From: Escallonia rubra
Lineage: Eukaryota; Streptophyta; Magnoliopsida; Escalloniales; Escalloniaceae
Length of the DNA: 64,000 bases
Assembly: GCA_033065855.1 (NCBI GenBank)
Contig: JAVXUO010000253.1
Span: forward strand, 186,001-250,000
Reading direction: 5' to 3'
The position numbers and the translations under genes were made by a program. Below the pieces are notes generated by a model. It did no database searches. It worked only from the letters and a program-made list of their open reading frames with translations, and was not told the DNA's origin. Positions 46,889-59,500 of this stretch are shown here, in pieces (position 1 is the stretch's first letter; each line of letters opens with the position of its first letter).

Positions 46889-49800
46889 TAGAGTTGTCAA
46901 AAGGGCCGGGCGGCCCGCGGGCTGGCCCGACCCGGCCCGTTTTTGGCCCGGGCTGGCCCGGCCCGGTATGTGAACAGTAGTGGCCCTAATGTAATGGGCT
47001 TTGGGCCTGGGCTTGGACTAGGCCAAGATTTCTCGGAAAAAAGCCCGGGCCAGGCCCGGCCCGGAAAAGCCCGGTTCTGGCCCGGTTCAGCAGGCCCCAC
47101 CTGGTTTGAAATTTTGATTTTTCCCCCCCTTTTCCCCCCAACGGATTTATTCCTCATTACTTCCCTAAATTCCACTTTTACCCCCCCAACAGCAATATAA
47201 CGGCTAGTTTGGGGGGTATTTTGGTCTAACTTAATTTTTTCAACTCTTTTAAGGGTTTTTACACTCTTACCCTCCCCAACAACTATAAACGGATAGTTTT
47301 TAGGGGTATTTTGGTCTTTTGTGAAGTTTCCAAAATCTATAAATTCACACTAGTTCTCTCTAATTTTTCACACCAATCTTCTTACTCTCTCTTATCTAAA
47401 CATTCTACATTTCTACAAGCTTTGCTACTATTTCCCTCTCCAATTATTACTCTTGCTAATTACTACTATTATTTTACTAATTAGTGGCCTTGATAATTAT
47501 TACTCTTGTTTACTAATTACTACTCTTGCTAAATTGTAATTACTAACTACTCCTCTTATTAATTTGTTATTCTCTAATTCTTTTGTCTAGTAATTAGTAA
47601 TTAGTGAATTTTTATTTATTAATTACTATTACTAAATGCTTTTTAATTACTAACTCTCTCCACATTGGATCAGAATTACCCTCAGTGATTAATATTTGTT
47701 ACTCGTTCATTCTTTTAATTGTTATTTCTTATTACTACTCTTATACTTGTGTATTTAGTTACTCTTACAAAGTTTAGCGAGAAATATGGCTGGATAATTG
47801 AAGAAACTGAAGCGAGGATCGTCATCATGAAAAACCTCATCATCATCGCAAGCACCACCACCAGCACAAGCGCCAGCGCCACGGCCATCACAAACACCAA
47901 TCCAAGCACCAACACAACTATTCGTTCCTGGACGAATGAGTACAGGCTGTTTGATAGATACCCAAGCCAATTGGGAGTTCAATCAAAACATTCCAGATTT
48001 TGAATACACGTCTGATGAAGACCCCCCGCATTATAGTCAAGGACGCAGCTCGGTTGGTGAAGCTACTACTCCGTGGCATAATCTCAACCCTATGCCTGGT
48101 CATGATGAAGAAGGGCCGAGCAATGCCTCCAGTAACGTGCCAGAAGTCCAAAAGGGGAAAAAAAGAAAGCCGAGTGTTGGAATCATTTCGATGTAGTTAC
48201 GGTGGACGGTATCCGAAAAGCTCGATGTAAGTACTGCGCTAAATTATTTTCGTCTGGTAGTGGTAATGGACATCTTAACAGGCATTACCCTTAGTGTGCA
48301 CCTCGACAAGGCCACGTCGAACCTACCCAAATGCATTTATCTTTTGACGGTAAGTTATTTGTTTATAATCAGCGAGAGCAAAGAGACGGTCTCGCTGAAT
48401 TTGTTATTCATGATGAACAAGCCTTTTCTTTTGCCGATAATCCTAAGCACTCTAGATATATGAACACATACATTCAACCTTTGTACAAAAAGGTTCATAG
48501 AAACACAACTAGATCCAATGCACTCCGACAGTACAATACTGCCAAAGCACGCCTTATCGATTATTTCGATAAATTTGACGGTAAAGTTAGTCTTACTTCT
48601 GATATTTGGCAATCTCCATTTACTTTTGTTAGTTATTCTTGTGTGACTGCTCATTGGATTGATGCAGATTGGGTTATGCACAAGAGAATCATCGCTTTCA
48701 AGCTCTTTCCTTTTCCGCACGATGGAATGAACATTGCTATTCTTATATTAAAAGCATGTACCACATTTAAAATAAAGGATAAGATTATGAGTGTTAGTTT
48801 TGATAATGCTTCTAATAATAAAGCTGTTGTTGCAGCTTTAAAGGACACGCTTCAACCTGTACTTAATGGTGAATTATTTCATGTTCGATGTGTTTATCAC
48901 ATTATTAATTTAATTGTTCAAGATGGTTTAGCTGCTGCAGGAGATATTCTTGTCAAAATGAGGGGTATGACAGCGTATGTTAATAGCTCGAGTTCGAGAA
49001 CACAACAATTTAAAACGTTGTGTGTTGAATATAATATGCCTCGCAGGAGAGCAGTTACAGATGTGGTCCACAGGTGGAACTCTACATACCACATGCTTTT
49101 ACACATTCTGGCATACCGAGAAGTCTATACGCATTTTCTACTAACCCAGTTCCCAGCCGGCTTGCCAACTCAAGAGGAATGGCAGATGGCCACATACCTA
49201 GCTGAATTTTTAAAGGTATTCTATACGTCTACCAATTTATTGTATGGTACGTACTATCCCACCTCTCCTCTCGCTGTAATAGAAATTCTCAAGATGGCTA
49301 CAATGTTAACAAAATGGAGATATATAGGACCCTTTAAGGAAATAGTAAAAGTGATGGATAAAAAGTTTAATAAATATTGGAGTAAACTGCCTGTTATTTT
49401 TATTGTGGCTACTTGTTTAGATCATAGGTTAAAGTTACATGGCGTGAACGCCTCGATACAAGAGATATCGAAATTAATGTGCTACACAGCAGAGGAGACA
49501 ACCGCACTCACAGCAAAAATGAGCAAGAGGTTTGAGGACTTGTTCAACCTCTATCGTAATTCTGCTGACGTGCGCGGGCGAGCTACATCATCCACTGTTG
49601 AGAGGTATTATGCGCCATACCTTAAGGGCTTTGAACATCTAGTAGCAAGACAACTACCAAGTGAAGGTACTTCTAATTCGGCAGGTTCACATACTTTTTC
49701 CTCTTTTAATAAGATTGGTATATATGCAAATACTGATCATTATTCTGATTTATCAATGCAAGAACAGGTTAATTTTAATTTGTTAAATTTTTGGAAACAA

Positions 49801-50783
49801 AATCAAAACATGTATAAAACTTTATCCCAAATTGCACGGGATGTACTGCCAATGCAAGCCTCCACGGTTGCTTCAGAGTCGACATTTTCAGCCAGCGGGA
49901 GGGTTTTGGATGACAGGAGGAGTCGTCTTAACCCCGAGTCGCTCGAGCTATGTGTGTATGTTGGAAGGATTATCTTGATGCGAAATACCGCGAGCAAGAT
50001 AAACCGATTGATGATAGGAAGAGCAGTGACTCGGATATTGAAGTACTTCCGGATGATTAGGTAATTTCTTTTTATTTTCCTTCTCTTAAGTTTTAAGAAT
50101 AAAATTTTTCACAAAATATACTTTTTTTCCATATATATAAAATAAATTTTTACAAGCAAGATATATATTTTTTCGTATATATAAAAAAATAGGTAACTTC
50201 GCCTGTTTGTTTACAAGCAGCGGTCCCAAGCCCGGATAAAAGGAGGAGGGCCTATGAACACATTTATTTTTCTATACTTATTACTTAAGATCGTCTCAGG
50301 AATTAACATGTATCAATCCCGGGTTTTCAGCCAATTAGTTTGAAGTAAAATATCAAATAGTAGAAACAGTCTCTCTTAAATAGTAATAATTGTTATGTGT
50401 TTAGATTTTATTAATAAAGATCACCAAGAAGAGTAAGAAAAGATTTAACATATAGCAAAAAATAAAATGAGAGACAAATAAATATATCTATACACGTACA
50501 TACATATATATGAATATTACATATAATGAAATAAAAGGATAAAAATTAGATTTGTCAAATTTTGAAAATTGGACATGCCTAAAGATGAAATTTAAAATTG
50601 AATAACAAGAAAATTTAAAAAAAAGGGTCGGGCCGGCCCAAGCCCGGCCCTAGAAATTGGGCCTAGGGCCTGGGCCTAGACTGGGCCTAGTATTTCTCCT
50701 CAGCCGGCCCGGCCCGGATTGGCAGCCCCTTGGCCCGGCCTTGGCCTGACCTCGCTTCAAGCCCGGCCCGTTTGACATCTCTA
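46889..50783 (+). mobile_element. hAT transposon with degenerate transposase gene, 3.9 kb
   Basis: Ends TAGAGTTGTCAAAAGGGCC and, in reverse, TAGAGATGTCAAACGGGCC, each followed by many GGCCCGG words, which look like clustered transposase-binding sites. A TATA-like CTATAAATTC near 47337 could drive the transposase. The flanks TCAGTGTC and CCCCCAGG do not match, so no target duplication remains: the left flank is the plant mobile domain relic and the right flank is a Tat-like retroelement. Confidence 0.85.
47820..50064 (+). pseudogene. hAT transposase (Ac/Tam3 superfamily), nearly intact
   Basis: It has a Pro/Ala/Gln-rich start, then a BED zinc finger at 48175-48288 (CWNHF, CKYCAKLF, HLNRHY). 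A shift in an A-run near 48160 separates the start from the BED finger, and a TAG at 48292 separates the finger from the 577-codon frame at 48331-50064. That frame has the RNase H-like catalytic core with TSDIWQS (Asp91) and SFDNASNN (Asp158), the CVYHIINLIVQDGL motif, and the C-terminal dimerisation region around ASESTFSASGR and RRSRLNPESLELC. The core is open over its whole length, so the damage looks recent. Cutting and pasting of the element is the known family role. Confidence 0.9.
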
Positions 50784-51748
50784 CCCCCAGGGCATTTACA
50801 TGAGCTCTACGCTACATTCCCCCTCAAGGGCACTTATCAGAACTCTACGTTCCACTAGCCCTCTAGGGCGGTCCCTCAAGGGACGAACACCCTCAAGGGT
50901 GACAGGATAGCACACAAGTGTTATCTGACACGGCAAAACTAAGTGGGAGTTCGTCGCCCTACCCTGTTTTGTTAATTCAAAACCTGGCCGAGCGTGAGTG
51001 CGAGGCTTCTTTGCCAGCCCTTAGCCGACGATAAGGGTTCGCGTCAAAGTAAAACGCAAGCATGATGTGGTCAGCTCAAGCTAAAGAACACACACTTGCA
51101 ACGAACACCCCCAAGGGTGAGAGGATAGAGCTCAAGTTCTATCCAAACGGTTTAGCTATAGTTCTAATCCGTGAAACGACAAAACCTAGTGGGAGTTCGT
51201 CGCCCTACCCTGTTTTGTTAATTTCGAAACCTGGCCGAGCGTGAGTGCGAGGCTTCTTTGCCAGCCCTTAGCTGACGATAAGGGTTCACGTCAAGGTAAA
51301 ACGCAAGCATGATATGGTCAGCTCAAGCTAAAGAACACACACTTGCACAAAACAAACACCCTCCACAGGAGAGGTGACCCCTAAAGGGGACATTCAAACA
51401 CTTAGCACATGCAACAACTTGCATGCACAGCTCTGTGTCCTCTCTCCAGAGAGGCTAACGTGGGGCACAACCTCTAATGGATCCCAAGATCCCATGATTC
51501 ATCTTCCCAAAAATGATTCCGAGTAGCCTACTTAGGCGACATTCGAAAGACCTAGCTCTCAAGAGCTAGAGTTCTAGCATCTTACTCGGGCAAAGCTCCA
51601 AAGAGCTTAGGTCCGAGTACATGGAGTAGAGAAATATTATTACCCCTACAAGCGGATGAAGAATCCCTTACAAATCTAACGTGTGTCTCAAAACACTAGG
51701 TATAAACTTCCTCAGCCAAACATTTTGGCTAAGGAAGTGGGGGGCTTA
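50784..51748 (+). mobile_element. 3' internal part of a Tat-like gypsy element
   Basis: Non-coding sequence between the hAT end and an LTR, ending in a polypurine tract AAGGAAGTGGGGGGC (about 51731-51745) right before the LTR. It carries a tandem duplication (next entry). Long non-coding 3' parts with tandem repeats are a known trait of the Tat/Ogre lineage. Confidence 0.6.
50884..51350. repeat. Tandem units of about 220-247 bp in the Tat-like element
   Basis: GTGGGAGTTCGTCGCCCTAC at 50943 recurs at 51189, with near-identical sequence up to the CACACACTTGCA words. The preceding GAACACCC(T/C)CAAGGGTGA words at 50884 and 51102 also match. Confidence 0.85.
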
Positions 51749-52137
51749 TGATATATCTCAAATATACTCCCAATAATTGGGGAATACCGGCAATCCTAGT
51801 CGAACTGGGAGACTGATAATTATCTTATCAGAGATCGTGACGTGATCCTCAAGGAACCTAACACAATCCTAATACATCTAGTCTACGGCCCAGTCCTACT
51901 AGGACTGTTCTTCCTACCACTATATAAAGGGGTCTACCCCCCAGGTAAAAAGGACGACTACATAACTACACATTCATGCTTTTTCAGAGTCATTATCATA
52001 TAGCTGCGTTCTGACTTAAGCATCGGAGAGTTCTCCGCCGAAAACCCAACCCGGCGGTCACTCATTTTCTATCTTGCAGGTCATCGGTCCAGGCTCAGGT
52101 TCCGCAACGTACGCGGGACATATTTTAAGCAGCAACA
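51749..52137 (+). mobile_element. LTR of a Tat-like Ty3/gypsy element, 389 bp
   Basis: Begins TGATATATCTC and ends AGCAGCAACA. It has a TATA box TATATAAA at 51921 and the CTGACTTAAGCATCGGAG word common near the transcript start in LTRs of this group. The polypurine tract just upstream makes it the 3' LTR. Confidence 0.68.
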
Positions 52138-53149
52138 GTGACGAAAACTGATGATTGTCGAGTTTGAAATATAATACTAAGTTCGACAATGCTAGTGATC
52201 TTTCTCTTTTTTGGACTTCTAAATAAGTTCTAAAACTGTTAAGAACTTCATAATCTGAACTTTTTGTTTTTGTATTAAGATTTATATGTTGTTGGAAGTG
52301 TACCTTTTTTATTTTTATCCACACCAATTATTTATCCTACTACTCGTGAAACCACCTCCCCCCCCCCCTCACCCCACTTGTGAATCCAACCCCACCCCCC
52401 TATTTGTGAATCCAACCCCAACCTTTCTCCATCATCCTACTATTTTGCAGCTGTACCAGAACATCTTGCCTTATATGATAGTTGAACTTGTATAGATATT
52501 TACTTGAGTGCATGGCCGTTTTTCATATGATTGTGTCTCTTCTTTTGTGTAACTAATTGTTAAGGTTTCTCGACATAAAAAAATAAAGACGAATTTTGCC
52601 ACTTTGAAAAGTTTGCAAAATATGACGTAAGAATGAAAAGGGGTATGTAGACGAGTCTTTACCTTTCTTAATGCATTGTGTTTGTCGACTAGTTTTTTCG
52701 CTTTAATTCGACTTTATACCGGTTAAATTTAGAACCTTCTTTCTTGACTTTTTTTTAACCCCAGGTTTATATGTCGGAAATACATCAGTGTTTTTGTTGG
52801 ACTTAAAAGAACCTATATGCACTATGATGACATCTTGGATGAGATGTATATATCTTTAGGTTTGGTTGTTTGACATTAATTTGTTCCCTTTATTAAATTG
52901 AGAACTTTTGGATGGTTATGTAATTAGGATGTGAATATTGGATATGATATGGTTGATGAACGACATTAGCTTGTTTCTAATGATGAGTTTAAAAGCTTGA
53001 TAAATCAACTTGGTTGTTCATTGTTCGTGTTGGATTGGAGCAGGATTACACAAAATATACTTGACTTTCACGTAATTTTTTGGGAAAATGTTGTTATTAT
53101 CAGTGTTAAGATCATGTAGTTTTAACAATATGCCAGGCAAAACTTTAGT
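52138..53149. other. Gap with no recognised gene
   Basis: AT-rich with a C-rich patch at 52352-52400. No element ends were seen. Confidence 0.5.
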
Positions 53150-53638
53150 GACAATTGTTTAAAAGTGCCGTAAATAGGAACAACATTTCTAAGATAATGC
53201 CGCTAAACAAAACTGGCAGTTGATGAAAATGTTGTTAAGGGCTGCCAAATAAAAAATGTCCCTTTAACGAAAGCCTTGCTAGATAATGCCGCTAAACAAA
53301 ATTGGCACTTGATAAAAGTGTCTTTACTATAACGACATTTTCAAGATAATGCCGCCAAATATAAACTGGCACTTTAGCAGAAGCGTTGCTAACTTAACGG
53401 CATTTTTTTTTTCTTCTAAAGTGTCGCATAACTAAGTTTCTATTGACCCCATAAGAGGCACTTGAAAGTGTCATAAATTAATGCCAACATGTCCAAGAAG
53501 TGTCGGGAAATTCTAATCGGACGAATTTGCAACACTCAAGAAAAGCGTTGATAAAGTATCGGGAAACCATTTTACGACACTTTTACTATCTTTGGCAACA
53601 CTTTTCTAGTGTTGCCTAAACCCCTTTATTTTGTAGTG
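53150..53638. mobile_element. Terminal region of a CACTA element
   Basis: Ends TTTTGTAGTG, the reverse of CACTACAAAA. Three imperfect subterminal units with AATGCCGCTAAACAAAA and a following TGGCACTT-like word occur near 53195, 53287 and 53351. The other terminus is missing, so it is a fragment. Confidence 0.6.
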
Positions 53639-53853
53639 TCAACATTATTATATCCTAGAAATCGAAAAATGAGATCTATTGGTTTGCTTTGCTTTGCCCA
53701 ACCTATTTGAGTTCGGGGTAACCCGAATAAGCACCCCTACCCATTAAGGTAATCCAACTACTGGGTTACCCTGTTGCACTTCCTTAATAGCTAATGATAT
53801 TTTTGTCCTACAATTTTATGCTCATGATTGGTGTAGTGCAAGATATTGTATAA

Positions 53854-54644
53854 GAGGGTATTTGAGATTGATTCTAAAATGGTCAAACCTTTTTAAATCC
53901 AAATTAAATCAGGTTTGGAAGTACTCCCTCCGTCCCTTTTTAAGTGATTCATTTTATTTTGCACGTATATTAAGGATTTAGGTTATATATTATGTGTCTT
54001 TCCCATTTTACCCTTTAGAGAGAGGGAGGAAGATAGTGGGCCATGGGAGAGAAAATTGGTTGGTAGAGTGTTAAATGTGGAGAGAGAAATAGAATAAAAA
54101 AGTGTAAAGTGGTGGGCCACGAGAGAGAAAATAAGTTGGTAGAGAATTAAATGTGGTGAGAGAAATAGAATAAAAAAATTATAGAAATGGTAAATATGTA
54201 AAAATATCTACAGAATCTTTCCTAATTTGGAAGTGATCACTTTTTGTGGGACGGCCCAAAAAGGAAATATAATCACTTTTTAAGGGATGGAGGGAGTATT
54301 TGGCAAAAAAAAATTAAACTGATTAAATCTGCTCCAATGTGCTCAAAATTGATTAAGTTTAGAAACCTCATTCTCTTGATTTTTTATTATATCAATTTTG
54401 GATAATCAGGTTCGACCAAGAGAATTACCAAAATATGCTCACATATAAACACACATTAAATGCTCCCTTCCAATTTGAATACACAATATCGTAATTTTGT
54501 CATATTAAACTTACTTTAATTAGTTTTTATCTAAGCACCTTCAACAACTATTAATCTATTATGCTAAAAAATGATTAAAGCTGATTTTAAAAACTAATTC
54601 ATTTAATCAAAATATGCTTTTAAGAATCGATCCTAAATGATCTC
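53854..54644. mobile_element. Tourist-like MITE, copy 2, with a Stowaway inside
   Basis: Ends GAGGGTATTTGAGATTG and, in reverse, GAGATCATTTAGGATCG, flanked by TAA at 53851-53853 and 54645-54647. It is the inverted relative of copy 1 at 2124-2538. It is interrupted at 53924-54296; without that insert it is about 416 bp. Confidence 0.88.
53924..54296. mobile_element. Stowaway-like MITE, copy 3, nested
   Basis: Ends CTCCCTCCGTCCC and GGGATGGAGGGAG, flanked by TA. The Tourist copy at 2124-2538 has the uninterrupted site, which confirms the TA insertion point. Confidence 0.92.
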
Positions 54645-54661
54645 TAAGTGTCACTTGCCAT

Positions 54662-55080
54662 CACTACATCAAAAGAGTTCTTTAGCATTTTTTCATTGCT
54701 AAAAATTTTGTCGCTAAAGACTTATTCTGTCGGTACGTAAAAGTCCATGGGTTATAACCCCCTTGTTAGAAGATTAGCGATGGAATTTTGCGATCCGTCG
54801 GAAAAGATATTACTTTTATCGATAGAATTAATAACTTTTTGAATCTGTCGCTAAAGATATTTTCAATTTTTTTGCTTATTTGTGTTTTTTTTTGCAAAAA
54901 AATTAAAAAGAACTTTTAGCGACGGGAATTCAGTTACTAAAGTCCATCTCTAAGTACTTTTAGCAACGAATATGTCGTAGCTAAAAAGAACATCAGGGAT
55001 CTGTTTAAAGGACCTTTGGTGACACAATTTCGTCGCTAAAAGGCTGTCGATGAAAATTAAAAAGAAATCCTTTTTTATTA
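54662..55080. mobile_element. Left end of a second CACTA element
   Basis: Begins CACTACATCAAAAGAG after a T-rich flank and contains repeated TTAGCGACG and TCGCTAAA words in both orientations, as in subterminal regions of plant CACTA elements. No matching right end or transposase was found. Confidence 0.6.
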
Positions 55081-55249
55081 TTTATATTTTTTAGTAATCC
55101 AAACCTACTTCAATTTGCACGAACAATTTAATCCATTCACATTCAACCCTAATAAACCAATCCATCGACTATTTCAATCAATCCATCTACTTTGATAGAA
55201 ATATAAACGAACGTCACATACGCAATCCCCACTGAGGGAATGAATGCCG

Positions 55250-56240
55250 TACAAATTAGATATTATCACCTATAACTATCATGTCATCTACATAAACAAT
55301 CAACAAGATTTTACATTGTTTAGAAGTTTGATAAAAAAATGTATGATCTATTCCATATTTATCAAGAACCAAAATCAAATACCACGGCAGAGAACCCTCC
55401 AAACCATGCCCAAGGAGATTGTTTGAAGTCATATAATGACTTTTTCCCACGACAAACCAACTTTGGCTCCTCACATGAACATCAAACCAATAAGGTTTCT
55501 CCATGTCCACCTCGTACTGAAAATTACCGTGCAAGACTGCATTCTTGATATCACTGATGCAAAGGCCAAATGTGGCACCAAGTGATATAAACAATCGAAA
55601 AGAAGAAAGTTTAGTTACATGAGAGAATGTTTCGTAATGATCAAAGCCAGTACATGTGTATATCGCTTTGCGACAAGGCAAGCTTTTAGTCAACCAATAA
55701 CTCCATCAGCGTGTAATTTCACTGCATAAACCCAACAGCATCCAACAACAGATTTACCAATAGGAAGAGAAAGTTGTTCCCAAGTATCATTATCTCATTG
55801 AACGAGCCTTCCTTCCTGCATTGTTGTATTCCAACCGGAATGCCTCTGCAACAAGTTACGAAAGGACAAATAAGACAATGAGGCAACAAATGACAAGTAG
55901 GAAAAAGACAAGTAATTGTAGAAAATAGACTTACAGATAGGATGAGCGGTACACGACTCTTACCCTTCTGGATAGCAATAAGAAGATCTAATCAAGGAAA
56001 GCTTACTAGGACAGGAAAAGGTAAACACGCATCAATATCAGCCATAACATGCGATGCAGTGTAGTAAGAAGTGGGCTCAAAAAAAGAATCAGCAGTGCAA
56101 ACATAAAATCCATGAGAAGTAGGACAACCATACCTATACTTTTTTGAGTTTCCAAATACCTGAAAAATGTACATTTAATTGCACGAGGGTCTAACTTGTC
56201 ATGTCTAGGTGTAAGCTCGTGAACAAAGCACACACATCCA
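55250..56240 (-). pseudogene. Ty1/copia pol fragments
   Basis: The reverse transcriptase piece (55693-55256) reads HYETFSHVTKLSSFRLFISL, then SDIKNAVLHGNF, and the catalytic YVDDMIVIGD. Upstream on the same strand (56233-56006) is the integrase C-terminal part LTPRHDKLDPRAIKC. Both are broken by shifts and no LTRs were found. Confidence 0.8.
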
Positions 56241-56596
56241 AAGATACGTTAAGGAAATGGTGCTAAATAATAACAAGGCCTTGAAAAATACATCTCATAG
56301 AGGTCACTCGGGCCTTGAAAAAAAGGCCTAATATTAAGCACCGTCTTTGTTGTATTGTTTTTGTGATACATTGCATGCTTGCTTGTCTTCTTTTGTCTTA
56401 ATAAGAAAAAGAAATCATATGCAATCTTTGTACAAAAAAAAAAAACTTGATTCCTCTTGTAAGTGTAACGACCTGTGATTCTGGAGCCTTGATGCCCCGA
56501 ACTCTCAGAGCGTTAACCTACCACATCACAGACGCTGTTCTGACACAAACTTCAGAGCTTCTAATTGTCCATTAACTCAAATTCTCTAAAATATAC

Positions 56597-59500
56597 TGTA
56601 ACACCCCGGCCTTTATATTACTTGGACGCTTAATTTTTATTATAAAGCGTGACTTTCTTCACCAAGTTTTAGCGTAGATTTTCGAGAGCGAAAATCTTAT
56701 CGGCAATCTTTAGCGACAAATTTAAATTTTCTTAACGACGATATAAAATTTTTAGCGACGATATATTTCATTATGTAATGTCGACGTGTATTTTAGCGAT
56801 GAATTACTTTTACGCATTGGTATACTTGTGCAGCGACAATTAAACTTCTTTGGTACCGGTGTACTTATTAGCGACGAATTATCAAACGGGATGGTGTGAC
56901 AACCATTTATAATTTTTCCTATTGGGACCGTATTTCTTTTATAAGTATTGGGTCGGAAGTTTTAGCGACAAATGATGTGTAGGTTATTTTATTTTCTAAT
57001 TAACTAGGGTTTCTTGTGATTATATTTATACTAAATGGTTTGGGCAGCCGTCAAGGCTCCCTGTAACCGTCACACACCGAGAGAGAGAGAGAGCGAGAGA
57101 AAGAGAGGAACAGAAAGAGGGCTGCAAAGAGAGAGATCGAGGACTCTTTCGGCAAAGCTTTTCCTGTAAGCTTGCTTTACAAATTTATGCTTCATATGTA
57201 TACATATATAGGTGTGTTCCGGTAGGTATGTAACTGGGTAAATGTCATAGCGCTAGAAGGCTGTAAAGGGTTCGATTTTTGGGTGAGTTTCGGGTTGCCG
57301 TATTTGTCGTTATGAATATGAATCTTATGCGTATATACGTGAGTAGAGGGGCTGAATTTCAGCCGTGTAGACAAAGTGTTTTGGTTACGTGGGTGCTGTG
57401 TTGGTTGTGGCTTGATGGGTGTGGTTTTGTGGCAAGTGTTTTCTCTTTTTGTTGTTGTTGGCGGTCTCAGTTGATGGTTGGTGGCGGCACAGTCACCTGG
57501 TGCGAAGGTAATTGTCCAGGTGTTAGAGGAGTTTTGCTTTTGTTTGTGATGACCCGTGAGATTTCTTGATGTGGGAGTGCTGTAGGCATGTATATATATA
57601 AGTTAACATGGGCATGAGCTGTGCATGTGTCGTGAAATTGTGTGTGTTGCATGAGAGAATTTGGTGCGTGTCTTTGGTGTTGTTAAATGGTGTTTTGAAT
57701 GTGTATAAAGGTGGAGAAGAGGGGGTTTTCGTGGAGGAAAAGGGCTGAAATGGCAGCCCTGAAATGCTGCATAAATGAGAGCATGAAATGCAGAAGGCAT
57801 TGGGGGAGCTCATGTGTTCATGTGAGGTGGGTTATGAGTAAATAATGGGAGAAGATAGAAGTGAAACTGTATGTGTGTCTGTTTTATACATGTGGGTTTT
57901 CAGGTAAGATGTGGGTGTGTATGTGCGTGACTGTGTAATTGTGTGTGAGTGTGTTTGTGATGTAGATTTAGTGGAAGATATATGAACCTATGGTGGGTGT
58001 GAAGATGTGTTCACAGTGTGTGAGTATGTATATATATGTGCTGTGTGGGTGAAGTGAGCTGAACAAAAAGAAAACAGGGAAATGAAGTAGAGAACGACAG
58101 TGGGAGTGGAGAAGTGCTGTGATGTGTGTTTGTACAATTGCTGTGTATGTAGTTTAACATTAGGTTTAGCACGAACTTTGGATAGCGTATAGTGAATATT
58201 AGAATGTGAAATTTTATTAATAGTACCTGAGACTATGCTAGAATTACTGGTAAAATTTCAAAAATTTCTGAGATCATATGTATTTTTAATATTTTATGTA
58301 AGCTTAAAATGGTAAAATTATTTTGAAGCCTTTAAACCCTGAAAATGTTCTGCGAAAAATTATGGTATTGTTTTTGTGGTATGATAAAGACTCAGTATAA
58401 ATTTGGTGATTTTTAGAGTTCATTTGCTATTATTTCACTATCGCATTGAATTTAACAAAATGAAAAATTTTAAAATAGTTTTAATGCCTTTTAATTTCTC
58501 ATTTCAATTTCAGTAATTTTTATATGTCCTCTTAAGCTGTTACAAACATTATGAGCCTTTATTTCCAACTAGAAGAAATTATGTCAATTTATTGGTTTTA
58601 GTGTATTTAAGAAATATTTTTAATTCGAAAATAATCAAAAATTATATTTTTTTTATTCCATATGCTATATTAAGCTATAAATAATGTTTAATGAACGATT
58701 AGAATATTTTTGGGATATTTCTGAGTCTCAGGGAGTGTGACGAATTTCGGGGTAGGTTGGCCGTGGGGAAACCGCTCCGTCGGGAAGAGAAATGGGTATG
58801 CTATAGATAATTATATTTAGATTTTAATGTAGTAGTATGAATAAGTGTTCTGATAAATGACTCTGCCAACCTAGGTTAACCTCGAGGAATTTGATTGAGA
58901 GCGTTTTTAGCTTCAGCGTTGGATTGAGGTAAGTGATTTCTTCTGAAACCCTATTTCATCTATTGATATCGTAATATTCTTTCTTGATTGTTATTGACGT
59001 TTTCATTGGACTCAGTTATAATTTTGATGAAATTGCATCGATTGCCATTAATAACCTTTGTTTGAGCCTGACACGTTTATTAAAAATTCTATTCGATGCT
59101 CTGTATTCATTTCTCATTGTGCATCGATTTAATCATTGCATTATCGATTATTGCATTCTGCATATTGACATGAGTTAGTGTATTGAGGAGATATAAGGAT
59201 GGTCTGTTATTGTCAGGAGATACTAGTACCTTGAGGGTCTAGCTAGTGTTCATATGCATATGTAACTACAGTGTTATTGAGCATCGCCTTTGTGGCTTTG
59301 CTAAGTGATTACCCTGCACTGCCTTTGTGGCTTTGCAAACTCATGTCAATATCATCTGCATTGTATACAGTGTAATTGAATTATTTTCGTTGACATCTGA
59401 TTTAAGGTAAATAGTTGAATCTCTTCCTTATTGCCTTTGAAATAAATTTGTTAATCATTTGAAATTCGTTTTCTGAATTTTGAGCGACCTTACTGGGCTC

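Noticed and set aside
46897..47200. Gly/Pro/Ala-rich ORFs on both strands
   Set aside because: They come from the GGCCCGG array at the hAT end.
47719..48003. Ser/Thr/Asn-rich ORF at the start of the hAT gene
   Set aside because: It is an out-of-phase reading of the Pro/Ala/Gln-rich transposase N-terminus.
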